A stretch of 64,000 nt of DNA from Mycobacterium sp. ACS4331 (GTDB lineage Bacteria; Actinomycetota; Actinomycetes; Mycobacteriales; Mycobacteriaceae): contig NZ_LZHW01000013.1 in the NCBI RefSeq assembly GCF_001667265.1, positions 1 to 64,000 of the forward strand, in the 5' to 3' direction. The notes under the pieces are model-generated. The model made no database searches. It had not been told where the DNA came from and was given only the letters and a program-made list of their open reading frames with translations. The position numbers and the translations under genes were made by a program. This document shows positions 19,065 to 27,652 of the stretch, one piece after another; the first letter of the stretch is position 1; every line of letters starts with the position of its first letter.

Positions 19065-20561
19065 ATGACTGCGACTGCGTCCGTGAAGACCGTGGCGAGC
19101 AGCTGGCTCAACGGTACGTCCACTCAGACCTCCGGTCCCGCGCACCGGGTCATCAACCCTGCCACCGGCGCCCCCGTCGCCGAACTCGCGCTGGCGACCG
19201 TCGGCGACGTCGCGGCCGCGGTGGCCAGCGCGCGCGCCGCCCTTCGCGGGTGGGCCACCGCCACCCCCGCCGACCGCTCCGCGGTGCTGGCCAGGCTCGC
19301 CGAGCTGATGGAGGCCAACGCCGAGCTGTTCATCGCCGAAGAGGTCAGCCAGACCGGCAAGCCCGTCCGGCTGGCCACTGAGTTCGACGTGCCGGGCAGC
19401 ATCGACAACGTCGCGTTCTTCGCCGGGGCCGCGCGCCACCTCGAGGGCAAGGCCAGCGCCGAGTACTCGGCCGACCACACCTCAAGCATCCGGCGCGAGG
19501 CCGTCGGCGTGGTCGCCACCATCACGCCCTGGAACTACCCGCTGCAGATGGCGATCTGGAAGGTCATTCCGGCCCTGGCCGCCGGCTGCGCCGTGGTGAT
19601 CAAACCCGCCGAGCTCACCCCGCTGACCACGCTGACCCTGGCGCGCATCGCCAAGGAGGCCGGCCTGCCCGACGGGGTGCTCAACGTGCTGACCGGCGCG
19701 GGCGCCGACGTCGGCAACGCACTGGCCGGGCACCCCGGCGTCGACGTCGTGACGTTCACCGGTTCGACCGCCGTCGGCCGCAGGGTGATGGCCGCCGCGG
19801 CCGTGCACGGGCATCGCACCCAGCTCGAATTGGGCGGCAAGGCACCGTTTGTGGTGTTCTCTGACGCCGATCTCGACGCCGCGATCCAGGGTGCGGTCGC
19901 CGGGTCGCTGATCAACACCGGACAGGACTGCACCGCCGCCACCAGGGCGATCGTGGCCCGCGAACTCTACGACGACTTCGTCGCCGGTGTCGCGGAGGTG
20001 ATGTCGAAGGTCGTCGTGGGGGATCCCTTCGACGCAGACACCGACCTGGGTCCGCTGATCTCCGCCGCGCATCGGGACAAGGTCGCGGCCATGGTGTCGC
20101 GGGCCCCGGATGAGGGCGGGCGCATCGTCACCGGTGGCCATGTGATCGACCGACCGGGCTCGTTCTATGCGCCGACGCTGATCGCCGACGTCGATGAGAA
20201 CTCCGAGGTGTACCGCGACGAGATCTTCGGACCGGTGCTGACCGTGCGGTCGTTCACCGACGACGACGACGCCCTGCGGCAGGCCAACGACACCGAGTAC
20301 GGGCTCGCGGCCTCGGCGTGGACCCGTGACCTCTACCGCGCGCAGCGCGCCTCGCGCGAGATCAACGCGGGCTGCGTGTGGATCAACGACCACATCCCGA
20401 TCATCAGCGAGATGCCGCACGGCGGCGTGGGCGCATCCGGCTTCGGCAAGGACATGAGCGACTACTCGTTCGAGGAGTACCTGACCATCAAGCATGTGAT
20501 GAGCGACATCACTGGCGTCGCCGACAAGGAATGGCACCGGACGATCTTCACCAAGCGCTAG
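19065..20561 (+). CDS. Aldehyde dehydrogenase, gamma-aminobutyraldehyde/betaine-aldehyde type
   Basis: A 498-residue NAD(P)-dependent aldehyde dehydrogenase. TPWNYPLQMAIWK and the FTGSTAVGRR cofactor loop are clear. The general base is Glu255 in LELGGKAP and the catalytic cysteine is Cys289 in NTGQDCTAATR. The overall sequence is closest to aminoaldehyde dehydrogenases of the PatD/YdcW type. It is divergent from the Lrp-aminotransferase operon. Together they could convert a diamine or omega-amino acid to the corresponding acid; this pathway is inferred from context. Confidence 0.92.
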   Translation: MTATASVKTVASSWLNGTSTQTSGPAHRVINPATGAPVAELALATVGDVAAAVASARAALRGWATATPADRSAVLARLAELMEANAELFIAEEVSQTGKPVRLATEFDVPGSIDNVAFFAGAARHLEGKASAEYSADHTSSIRREAVGVVATITPWNYPLQMAIWKVIPALAAGCAVVIKPAELTPLTTLTLARIAKEAGLPDGVLNVLTGAGADVGNALAGHPGVDVVTFTGSTAVGRRVMAAAAVHGHRTQLELGGKAPFVVFSDADLDAAIQGAVAGSLINTGQDCTAATRAIVARELYDDFVAGVAEVMSKVVVGDPFDADTDLGPLISAAHRDKVAAMVSRAPDEGGRIVTGGHVIDRPGSFYAPTLIADVDENSEVYRDEIFGPVLTVRSFTDDDDALRQANDTEYGLAASAWTRDLYRAQRASREINAGCVWINDHIPIISEMPHGGVGASGFGKDMSDYSFEEYLTIKHVMSDITGVADKEWHRTIFTKR

Positions 20562-20614
20562 CCCCGCTGCGTGACTGGTCCACCGTGGCGGCCAGCCGGG
20601 GTGGGTGTCTGAAA

Positions 20615-20705
20615 TGCCCGCCTCTGAGCGAATTTCGCCATGTCCGCGGCTGCGCCCAGCGGTGGTGGAGCAGCCCGCCCCCTCAAATTCGCTCTGAGGC
20701 GGGCA
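20615..20705. repeat. Inverted repeat with 21-base arms
   Basis: The left arm (20615-20635) and right arm (20685-20705) are reverse complements except at the central base. Each consists of TGCCCGCCTC and GAGCGAATTT flanking one variable base (T in one, A in the other). The loop is 49 bases. A third copy of the same unit, with G as variable base, lies at 56461. The structure sits between the convergent dehydrogenase and USP genes and may act as a bidirectional terminator. Confidence 0.75.
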
Positions 20706-20744
20706 ATTCGAACAGGTGCCCCCGGAAGCCCGGCGCCCCGCCCC

Positions 20745-21602
20745 TCAATCCCGGGGGATCACCACGACCGGGGCGTCGACTCCGGCCAGAATGCGGGAAG
20801 CGGTGAAGCCCAGGAAGATCCGCTTGGGCGCCGCGAATCTGCTGGAGCCGACGACCAGCAGGTCGGAGTCGGTCCAGTTCAGCTTCTTCAGAGCCGATTC
20901 CAGGGTCATGCCGTCGGCGACCAGCGACTCGATCTCCGGGGCGTCGGGCAGGGCGTGGGCCGCGACATTGAGGTTCTTGCGTGCCGCGGCCACCTGAGCC
21001 GCCCGCAGCTCCTTCAGGTTCTCGGCCTCGGCGAGGTTCTCGGCCGACACCAGCGACAGCATCCGGATCGGCAGCGTTGCGGCCCGCGCGAGTGCGATCG
21101 AGAATGGCAGCGGGTTGTCGTCACCGGGACGGGTGGGGACCGCGGCCGTGATGGCGGTGATGGTCTCGGGTGGGTCGTCGGCGTACCCCCGGGGCGCCAA
21201 TGCCACCGGGATCGAGGAACTGTGCAGCAGCGCACTCGCGACGGGTCCGATCATGTGACCGCCGAAGAACCCGTCGCGTGCACCGCCGACCACAATGAGA
21301 TCGGAGCGCTTCTGCTCGGCGAAGGTCATCAGAGTCTCCGGGAACGATTCCCCCACCAGAACATTGGGCGTCACCGACTTGGCCGCTCCGGTCAGCGTCG
21401 TCACCGCCTTGGCGATCCACTGCTGACCGCGTTCGATCAGCAGCTCCTGGTACTGGCCCCGGCCGGGGTGGCCGTCGGGCAGTTCGTGGCGCACGACGAG
21501 CACGACATCCACATCGGCGTCGAAGGTGCGGGCGAACGCGGCGGCCAGTGCCGCCCCGTCATCGCCGGTGGGGGTGGCGAGGTAACCGACAGTCAGATGC
21601 AT
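20745..21602 (-). CDS. Universal stress protein with tandem USP domains
   Basis: A 285-residue protein with two USP folds. The first (about 1-140) has RSDLIVVGGARDGFFGGHMIGPVASALL, an ATP-binding-type G-x2-G-x9-G motif. The second (about 150-285) has SDLLVVGSSRFAAPKRIFLGFTASRIL. It starts 21 bases after the APC permease stop, so the two probably form an operon. USP-permease pairs are common in actinobacteria, where the USP may modulate the transporter; this is inference. Confidence 0.88.
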   Translation of the reverse strand: MHLTVGYLATPTGDDGAALAAAFARTFDADVDVVLVVRHELPDGHPGRGQYQELLIERGQQWIAKAVTTLTGAAKSVTPNVLVGESFPETLMTFAEQKRSDLIVVGGARDGFFGGHMIGPVASALLHSSSIPVALAPRGYADDPPETITAITAAVPTRPGDDNPLPFSIALARAATLPIRMLSLVSAENLAEAENLKELRAAQVAAARKNLNVAAHALPDAPEIESLVADGMTLESALKKLNWTDSDLLVVGSSRFAAPKRIFLGFTASRILAGVDAPVVVIPRD

Positions 21603-21623
21603 TGCGGTACCTGCCCTTTCGTA

Positions 21624-23132
21624 TCAGTACACATCCGGGACCTTGACCTCCGTGTCGGGTGTCAGGGTCTCGCCGCGGAAGAATCGTTTGGTGCCGAATG
21701 CGAAGCACGCCAACATCAGCGGAATGCCCAGCACCAGCATGCCGACCCCGAGGACGAAAACGCCGCCGACGGGGCCGAACGCGGTGTAGCCGTACTCGGG
21801 ATCGATCATGTCCCGCGCGCTGATGCCGAACGCCCAGGTCATGGCGAGCCCGCCGAGCAGTGGGAAGACCCCGCGGAAGAACAGGTTGCGGGCCGAGGTG
21901 AACAGCGTGGCGCGGAAGTACCACACGCACGCGAACGCCGTGATCCCGTAGTAGAACGCCACCGCCAGACCCAGTGAGGCCACCGAGTCCGCCAGGGCGT
22001 TCTCGCTCAGGAAGGTCAACAGCAGGTAGAAGAACAGCGCGGCCAGCCCCATCACGATCGTGCCGAACGCCGGGGTCATGTACCGCGGGTGGACGTGCGA
22101 GAAGCGTTTGGGGATGGCCTCATAGACGGCCATCGACAGCGTGCCGCGCGCGGTGGGCAGGATCGTGGTCTGGGTCGACGACAGCGCCGAGATCGAGACC
22201 GTCAGCAGCAGCAGAGACGCCGCGATCGACCCGGCGACCGGCGCGCCGAGCACCGTCAGCACGTCGTCGGTGTTCATCGGGTTGTTCAAACCGATGCCGA
22301 CGTGGCCGAACCCGGCGAACGACTGGATCGCATACGCCACCAGAACGTAGGTGCACACCAGGATCACGGTGGTGATGAGTGCGGCGATTCCGGGTGTGCG
22401 ACCGGGATTCCTGGTCTCCTCGCCGACCGCGAGACAGGCGTCCCATCCCCAGTAGATGAAGATGCACAGGATCACCGCGGCCGCGATTGAGTGTGAGTCC
22501 AGGCCGCCGGGCCACAGCCAGGACAGCGACGGCGAGATGGCCTGGGCGCCAGCGGTTCCCGCGAAGACCCGCACCAGGGCGATGATGCTGACGACGATCA
22601 GCACTCCGAACTGAATCGCGATCAGCACGTTCTGCATCCGTTCGGACACCACGATTCCGCGCGCGCTCACCAGTGTCATCGCGATGATGAAGAAGGAGCC
22701 CAACAGCACCTTGGCCCAGATGTTCTCGGCCAGTGCGTCCTGGCCGAGGAACTTGAACAGATAGATCGCGGCGATCTCTGCGACGTTGGCCAGCACGATG
22801 ATCGCCGAGACGGCCAGACCCCAGCCGCCGATCCAGCCGATCCACGGACCGAATGCCTTGGTGCCCCAGGTGAACGTGGTGCCACAGTCGGGGGTGTCCT
22901 GCGACAGCTCCTTGTACGCGAACGCCACCAGCAGCATCGGGATGAAGGCCAGCAGGAACATCGACGGCGCCTTCTCGCCGACCGCGAGCACGACGTAACC
23001 GAGTGTCGCGGCCAGGCTGTAGGCCGGCGCCACCGCCGACAGGCCTATGACGACGTTGCCGACGAGGCCGAGCGCACCAGCCTGCAGGCCCTTGTCCGAG
23101 GTTGCTGGCGCCGGATGTTCCGCGATGGCCAT
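21624..23132 (-). CDS. APC-superfamily amino acid/polyamine permease
   Basis: A 502-residue transporter with about 12 transmembrane helices. Helix 1 contains GNVVIGLSAVAPAYSLAATLG, the APC unwound-helix region. CGTTFTWGTKAFGPWIGWIGGWG and YWGWDACLAVGEETRNPGRTPG are conserved APC features. The ATG at 23132 is preceded by TATATT 6 bases upstream on the minus strand, so the transcript is probably leaderless. The neighbouring aminotransferase and aminoaldehyde dehydrogenase suggest an amine or amino acid as substrate. Confidence 0.9.
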   Translation of the reverse strand: MAIAEHPAPATSDKGLQAGALGLVGNVVIGLSAVAPAYSLAATLGYVVLAVGEKAPSMFLLAFIPMLLVAFAYKELSQDTPDCGTTFTWGTKAFGPWIGWIGGWGLAVSAIIVLANVAEIAAIYLFKFLGQDALAENIWAKVLLGSFFIIAMTLVSARGIVVSERMQNVLIAIQFGVLIVVSIIALVRVFAGTAGAQAISPSLSWLWPGGLDSHSIAAAVILCIFIYWGWDACLAVGEETRNPGRTPGIAALITTVILVCTYVLVAYAIQSFAGFGHVGIGLNNPMNTDDVLTVLGAPVAGSIAASLLLLTVSISALSSTQTTILPTARGTLSMAVYEAIPKRFSHVHPRYMTPAFGTIVMGLAALFFYLLLTFLSENALADSVASLGLAVAFYYGITAFACVWYFRATLFTSARNLFFRGVFPLLGGLAMTWAFGISARDMIDPEYGYTAFGPVGGVFVLGVGMLVLGIPLMLACFAFGTKRFFRGETLTPDTEVKVPDVY

Positions 23133-23222
23133 GGGTGGAATATACGACTCTGAGCGGGTATTGGTGGGGGACTGCGGGATTTGCTCGGACAGACGAATCG
23201 TGCAGACAAGTAGCCTCGAAAC

Positions 23223-24170
23223 ATGACTCCCGGCGGTCAGCAGGAGCGGCAGGACGAGTTCGAGTCGCTGCGGCCGCATCTGCTGGCCGTGGCCTACCGG
23301 TTGACCGGTTCGTTCTCCGACGCCGAGGACATGGTGCAGGACGCCTGGCTGCGGTGGGCGTCGGGCAAGCACGGCGAGATCGTGGACCTGCGGGCGTGGC
23401 TGACCACGGTCGTCAGCCGGTTGAGCCTGGACTGGCTGCGCTCGGCCGCCCACCGTCGGGAGACCTATGTCGGGGACTGGCTGCCCGAACCCGTCGTCGT
23501 CGACGTCGGGTCCGACGATCCGCTTGCCGCCGTCGTCGCCTCCGAGGACGCCAGGTTCGCCGCAATGGTTGTGCTGGAACGCCTTTCGCCCGATCAGCGG
23601 GTGGCCTTCGTCCTGTACGACGGCTTCGGGGTGGGCTTCGCCGAGATCGCCGACGTGCTGGGCACCAGCGCCGCCGGGGCCCGCCAGTCGGCATCCCGCG
23701 CGCGCCGGGCGGTCGCCGGGGCGTCGGCGCCGCCGCGAGATCCGGCGCACGACGAGGTGGTCGGGCGGCTGATGGCCGCGATCGCCGCCGGGAACATCGA
23801 CGAGGCGGTGGCGCTGCTGCACCCCGACGTCACGCTCACCGGCGACGCCAACCGCCGCGCCCCGACCGCGCCGCGACCCATCGTCGGCTCCGAGAAGGTG
23901 GCCCGGTTCCTGCTCGGCCTGGCCCGCCGCTACGGTCCGAGGTTCTTGACCGCCACGCGGTTGGCGCTGGTCAACGGCGAACTCGGCAGCTACACCGAGG
24001 GACTGCCCGCGGACTCGGACTATCCCGACATGGCGCCGCACGTCATCGCCATGACCGTGCGCGACGGAGCGGTCTGGGCGATCTGGGACGTCGCCAACCC
24101 GGACAAGTTCAGCGGGTCGCCGTTGGCCCGTCGGTCGCCCAGGGCACCCGGCACGCGTCCCCGGAACTGA
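23223..24170 (+). CDS. sigJ: ECF sigma factor SigJ (ECF41 type)
   Basis: A 315-residue extracytoplasmic-function sigma factor with a fused C-terminal domain. Region 2 (residues 10-80, AYRLTGSFSDAEDMVQDAWLRWAS) and region 4 (about 110-165, LSPDQRVAFVLYDGFGVGFAEIADVLG) are intact. Residues about 185-290 form a SnoaL-like domain that in ECF41 proteins regulates activity without a separate anti-sigma factor. Length and place match M. tuberculosis SigJ (Rv3328c). TAGCCT lies 6 bases before the ATG. Its 3' end overlaps the convergent decarboxylase-like gene by 62 bp. Confidence 0.92.
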   Translation: MTPGGQQERQDEFESLRPHLLAVAYRLTGSFSDAEDMVQDAWLRWASGKHGEIVDLRAWLTTVVSRLSLDWLRSAAHRRETYVGDWLPEPVVVDVGSDDPLAAVVASEDARFAAMVVLERLSPDQRVAFVLYDGFGVGFAEIADVLGTSAAGARQSASRARRAVAGASAPPRDPAHDEVVGRLMAAIAAGNIDEAVALLHPDVTLTGDANRRAPTAPRPIVGSEKVARFLLGLARRYGPRFLTATRLALVNGELGSYTEGLPADSDYPDMAPHVIAMTVRDGAVWAIWDVANPDKFSGSPLARRSPRAPGTRPRN

Positions 24171-24711
24171 ACCCCTGCTCGGTGATGTCGAGCGCGGCGT
24201 TCATCCGGGCGCGCATGTTCTCCACGCCGATCTGCGCGGTCAGTTCGATGACGCCGGCGTCGCCGAAGCGCTGTCGCAGGTCGTTGACCTGCTCGTCGGT
24301 CACGGTGTGCGGATCGGTGGTCATGGCCTCGGCGTAGGCGATCGCGGCCCGCTCGTCCTCGGTGAACAGCGGAGAGGTCGGCCAGTCGTCGATGTGCTGC
24401 AGTCGGGCCAGGTCCAGGCCGTCCAGGCGCATCAGCATCGTGCCGAAGTCCACACACCACGAGCAGCCGATGCTGCGGGCGGTCCAGTACACCGCCAGTT
24501 CGCGCACGGCGGCGGGCAACCGGGTGCTGGCCCTGTCCAGGAGTCCTTCATGCACTGCGCTGGCGACCAGCAGTCCCCGGTGGTGGGCGTAGACGGCGAA
24601 GGGTTCGGGCACCTCACCGAACCGCCGTCGGGCGAAGCGGTACATCAGCCTGGTCAACAGCGGAGCGTTCTCGGGCGCCAAGGGGGCGATGCGTGACGTG
24701 GTCATACTCAT
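24109..24711 (-). CDS. Carboxymuconolactone decarboxylase/AhpD-family protein
   Basis: A 200-residue all-helical protein of the carboxymuconolactone decarboxylase superfamily. It has the redox motif SIGCSWCVDFGT with an AhpD-like CxxC, and the EDERAAIAYAEAMTTDP helix typical of the fold. ATG at 24711 or 24705 can start it. The gene is tail-to-tail with sigJ, overlapping by 62 bp. ECF41 sigma factors are known to be linked to carboxymuconolactone decarboxylases, oxidoreductases and epimerases, so this is the expected SigJ target. Peroxidase-type redox activity is plausible. Confidence 0.88.
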   Translation of the reverse strand: MSMTTSRIAPLAPENAPLLTRLMYRFARRRFGEVPEPFAVYAHHRGLLVASAVHEGLLDRASTRLPAAVRELAVYWTARSIGCSWCVDFGTMLMRLDGLDLARLQHIDDWPTSPLFTEDERAAIAYAEAMTTDPHTVTDEQVNDLRQRFGDAGVIELTAQIGVENMRARMNAALDITEQGFSSGDACRVPWATDGPTATR

Positions 24712-24743
24712 GAGACGAGACAGCCCGCCGATGTGTGACAGCC

Positions 24744-26297
24744 TCAGCCGGGAGGCGGCGGCGGTGCCGGCGCCCCGGGCGGCGGCGGGATCTTCGGGTA
24801 GGTGCGCCCCGTGGTCGGCGCCGCCCCGCCGTCGGCGGCCGGGGCCGGCGCGGCCCGCCCCGGGGACGGATCCCACCCGGTGTCGACGAGTCTGCGCTGC
24901 ACCGCGATCGCCAGCACCAGCAGCACGGCGCCGATCAGCAGCATCACCACGACACCCCAGACCGTGCCGAGCCGGGCGGCGTTGCCCAGCAGGATTCCGT
25001 ACCAGCCGAAGTCGGTGTCGCCGAAGGTGGTGTTCTCCTCGCCGAACGAGCCGAGCACGCGGACCAGCAGCGCGGGAAGGAACGTGATCAGCAGCCCGTT
25101 GACGAACCCGCCCGCGATCGCGCCGCGGCGTCCGCCGGTGGCGTTGCCGTACACGCCCGCGGCGCCGCCGGTGAAGAAGTGCGGCACCAGGCCGGGCAGC
25201 ACCAGGACCCACCCGAACGCCGGGCCGAGCCACAGCGACAGCACGGCGAGTCCGGCCAGCCCCGCGACGAAGCTCGAGATGAAGCCGATCAGCACCGCGT
25301 TCTGGGCATAGGGGAAGACGATGGGTGCGTCGAGCGCGGGCACCGCGCCGGGGACCATCCGCTCGGCGATGCCCTGGAACGCCGGCACCAGTTCGCCGAG
25401 GATGGTGCGGACGCCGAACAGGATGACCGCAACCGCGACGCCGAAGCTCAGGCCCTGGGTGACACCCATCATCAGGAAGTTCCCGACCCCGCTCGCCGCA
25501 CCGGCACCGGTGTCGTCGGCGTACGCGGCGAACGCGGTCTCCTCACCCGCCCTGCCCAGATAGATCAGCGACACCACGACGTACATCAGCACCATCGACA
25601 GCGCGGTGGCGACCATCGAGTCACGAAGGAAGCGAAGGGATTCCGGGAGTTTGAGGTCTTCGGTGGAACGGCTCTTGGCCCCGCCGACGAAGCGTCCGGT
25701 GATGCCGGAGGCGATGTAGCCGAGCGTGCCGAAGTGCCCGATCGCGATGCTGTCGTCTCCGGTGATGCGTCTGGTCCAGGGCTGCGAGATGGCGGGCAGC
25801 GCCACCATCACCACGCCCAGCAGCACACCGCCCACCGTCACCACCACCGTCGCGGGCAGACCCGCGGTGGCCAGCACGATGGTGAGCAGGGTGGCCATGA
25901 ACAGTGTGTGATGGCCCGTCAGGAACACGTAGTGCAGGGGAGTGAACCGCGCGAGCAGCAGGCTGATCGCGAAGCCGAGGATCATCAGCCAGGCGACTTG
26001 TGCGCCGAACTCGTTCTGTGCGATGCCGACGATCGCCTCATTGGTCGGCACGACGCCCTGGCTTCCGGCAGCGCCCTGGATCATCACACCCAGTGGTTCC
26101 AGGGACGCGACCACCAGCGCCGCGCCCGCGCTGATCAGCAGGAAGCCCAGGGTGGCCTTGAGGGCGCCGCCGATCACCTGGCCGACCGACTTCCGCAGCG
26201 CGATCAGCCCGACTGCGGTGATGATGCCGATGAGATAGGCCGGGACGGCCAGGATCTCGTTGACGATGAATTCGGCGATGCTGACCAGCCAGTTCAC
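24744..26297 (-). CDS. PTS ascorbate-type transporter subunit IIC (UlaA/SgaT family)
   Basis: A 517-residue EIIC permease of the ascorbate (UlaA) family with 10-11 membrane helices over residues 1-455. LEPLGVMIQGAAGSQGVVPTNEAIVG and the loops FTPLHYVFLTGHHTLFMA and PGLVPHFFTGGAAGVYGNATGGRRGA are typical. The last 55 residues form an unusual cytoplasmic tail rich in Pro, Ala and Gly, ending in repeated prolines. The GTG start follows a GGGAG site, 11 bases after the EIIAB gene. The sugar transported is not certain; ascorbate or a related acid is suggested by family only. Confidence 0.88.
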   Translation of the reverse strand: MNWLVSIAEFIVNEILAVPAYLIGIITAVGLIALRKSVGQVIGGALKATLGFLLISAGAALVVASLEPLGVMIQGAAGSQGVVPTNEAIVGIAQNEFGAQVAWLMILGFAISLLLARFTPLHYVFLTGHHTLFMATLLTIVLATAGLPATVVVTVGGVLLGVVMVALPAISQPWTRRITGDDSIAIGHFGTLGYIASGITGRFVGGAKSRSTEDLKLPESLRFLRDSMVATALSMVLMYVVVSLIYLGRAGEETAFAAYADDTGAGAASGVGNFLMMGVTQGLSFGVAVAVILFGVRTILGELVPAFQGIAERMVPGAVPALDAPIVFPYAQNAVLIGFISSFVAGLAGLAVLSLWLGPAFGWVLVLPGLVPHFFTGGAAGVYGNATGGRRGAIAGGFVNGLLITFLPALLVRVLGSFGEENTTFGDTDFGWYGILLGNAARLGTVWGVVVMLLIGAVLLVLAIAVQRRLVDTGWDPSPGRAAPAPAADGGAAPTTGRTYPKIPPPPGAPAPPPPPG

Positions 26298-26308
26298 TCG
26301 TTGCTCCC

Positions 26309-27082
26309 TCAGACGTCGTAGGAGTCGCGCAGGGCCGTGTCGACCTCACGGGTCGAGGTGAAGTTCTCGATCACCCGCACCGGAATGCCGACATCGCCGA
26401 GGGTGCGCGCGATCTCGCCGGAGGTCAGGATCAGATCCGCCTCCTTGGCCCGTCCCTTGGCGGAGATGGTGTCGGTGGCCTCGACGTTGATGTAGGGCGC
26501 CCACCCCCAGGTGCCGAGCACCTGTTCGGTGGTGTTCTTCAGGAACAGGCTGGTGCCGAGGCCGTTCCCGCACACCGTCAGGATGAGGTTCTTGGCCTGG
26601 CGTGCCGGTGCGGTCGGCTCCGCTGTGGGGCGACTCTCGCCGGTGAGGACCGCCAGCAGCTCGGCGGGGGTGCCGGCGGTGTCCAGGGCCGCGCGCTTGT
26701 CGGGGTTGCCGAGCACCTTCGCCAGGTCCGCCATGGCGGTGTTGTGCGCACCGGAGTCGGTCGCCGCCAGCGCCACCACCAGCGTCACCGGATCGTTGGT
26801 CTTGTGGCCGAAGGCGATTGGACTGGCCAGCCGCACCCAGGACATGCCGGTGCGGTGAACCGCCGCCGAGGGGCGCGCATGCGCGAACGCGAAACCCGGA
26901 GCCACGACGATGTAGGGGCCGTTGGATTCGACGTTGTCGATCATCGACTGCGTGTACGGCGCATCAGCGACGCCGTCGCGTTCCAGCAGGGCGCCGGCCT
27001 TCCGGATGGCCTCCTGCCAGGTGGTGGCGGCGACGCCGAGTTCGATGCGCTGTTCGGTGAGCAGTTCGGACAGGCCTGCCAT
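26309..27082 (-). CDS. Fused PTS EIIA-EIIB subunit, ascorbate type
   Basis: A 257-residue phosphotransfer protein. The EIIA domain (about 1-145) is of the fructose/mannitol type with phospho-histidine His68 in FAFAHARP. A short linker rich in Thr, Ala and Pro (150-160) leads to EIIB (about 163-257), whose phospho-cysteine is Cys170 in LTVCGNGLGTS. Together with the downstream EIIC it would phosphorylate a sugar during uptake. TACTGT lies exactly 7 bases before the ATG, a leaderless promoter. EI and HPr are not encoded in this window and must be elsewhere. Confidence 0.88.
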   Translation of the reverse strand: MAGLSELLTEQRIELGVAATTWQEAIRKAGALLERDGVADAPYTQSMIDNVESNGPYIVVAPGFAFAHARPSAAVHRTGMSWVRLASPIAFGHKTNDPVTLVVALAATDSGAHNTAMADLAKVLGNPDKRAALDTAGTPAELLAVLTGESRPTAEPTAPARQAKNLILTVCGNGLGTSLFLKNTTEQVLGTWGWAPYINVEATDTISAKGRAKEADLILTSGEIARTLGDVGIPVRVIENFTSTREVDTALRDSYDV

Positions 27083-27103
27083 AGATGCGACAGTAATCCG
27101 TCG

Positions 27104-27462
27104 TCACGCTCCCCGGGCCGAGTTGGGCGCTCTCAGCTGGGCTTCGATGGGGCGGACCATTGCCCGGTGTTCGACGCGGACGTCGTTGGCCACCACGTGA
27201 AGCGGGAAGGCCACGCGAAGTCCAAACGCCAGCAACGCTTGTCGCGGTCGATCACCGATCGAAGGTTGAGGCCGTTGAGCCTGATGTCCTGGGTGGGCTG
27301 TCCCCAGCAGTAGATGTTGGGCCAGATCTTCACCAGCACGCCGGTTCTGATGTGGCGCTGAAGAGTTCGGCGGCCCAGGTGCTGTTCCATCTGTGCGAAC
27401 GTGGCGACGCTGCCCTGACGGGCGAAGATCTGCAGCAGTTCAAATGGGAGGTCGGTGAACAC
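27104..27462 (-). pseudogene. Decayed AbiEi-like antitoxin/endonuclease-fold gene
   Basis: The GTG at 27462 opens 60 residues resembling the N-terminal winged helix of mycobacterial AbiEi-family proteins (ATFAQMEQHLGRRTLQRHI, then VKIWPNIY and RLNGLNLRS). The reading then jumps to DRDKRCWRLDFAWP, a motif that normally begins the C-terminal endonuclease-like domain about 150 residues later. A frame change follows, and another frame reads VANDVRVEHRAMVRPIEAQ to a TGA at 27104-27106, like the normal family C-terminus. Internal deletions and a frameshift therefore leave about 360 of an expected 850-900 bases. The interpretation rests on remembered family sequences. Confidence 0.6.
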
Positions 27463-27607
27463 GCCGTAATACTCGGGTGCATGTCGGTTCTGCGGTATTC
27501 ACCCGTGTTCGGGACACCGGATGACCCGCGAGCTTGCAGCTGCGTACGGTTTTCGGCCCGAAATGTGTACGTGGCTGCGAGCTGGACGTGAAAGCGCACA
27601 AATGCCG

Positions 27608-27639
27608 CGAGCGCGCCCCCGTACCTGGGTGCGCGCTCG
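27608..27639 (-). terminator. Hairpin after the sdh operon
   Basis: CGAGCGCGC (27608-27616) pairs perfectly with GCGCGCTCG (27631-27639), a 9-bp GC stem with a 14-base loop, 14 bases beyond the sdhB stop on the minus strand. There is no U-tract, which is normal for mycobacterial terminators. The right side is shared with a repeat near 56546. Confidence 0.6.
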
Positions 27640-27652
27640 GCGGGACGAAGAA

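Noticed and set aside
24735-26321. Long plus-strand frame opposite the PTS EIIC gene
   Set aside because: Low-complexity Gln/His/Arg/Asp composition with no domain; the minus-strand frame has clear membrane helices and PTS motifs.
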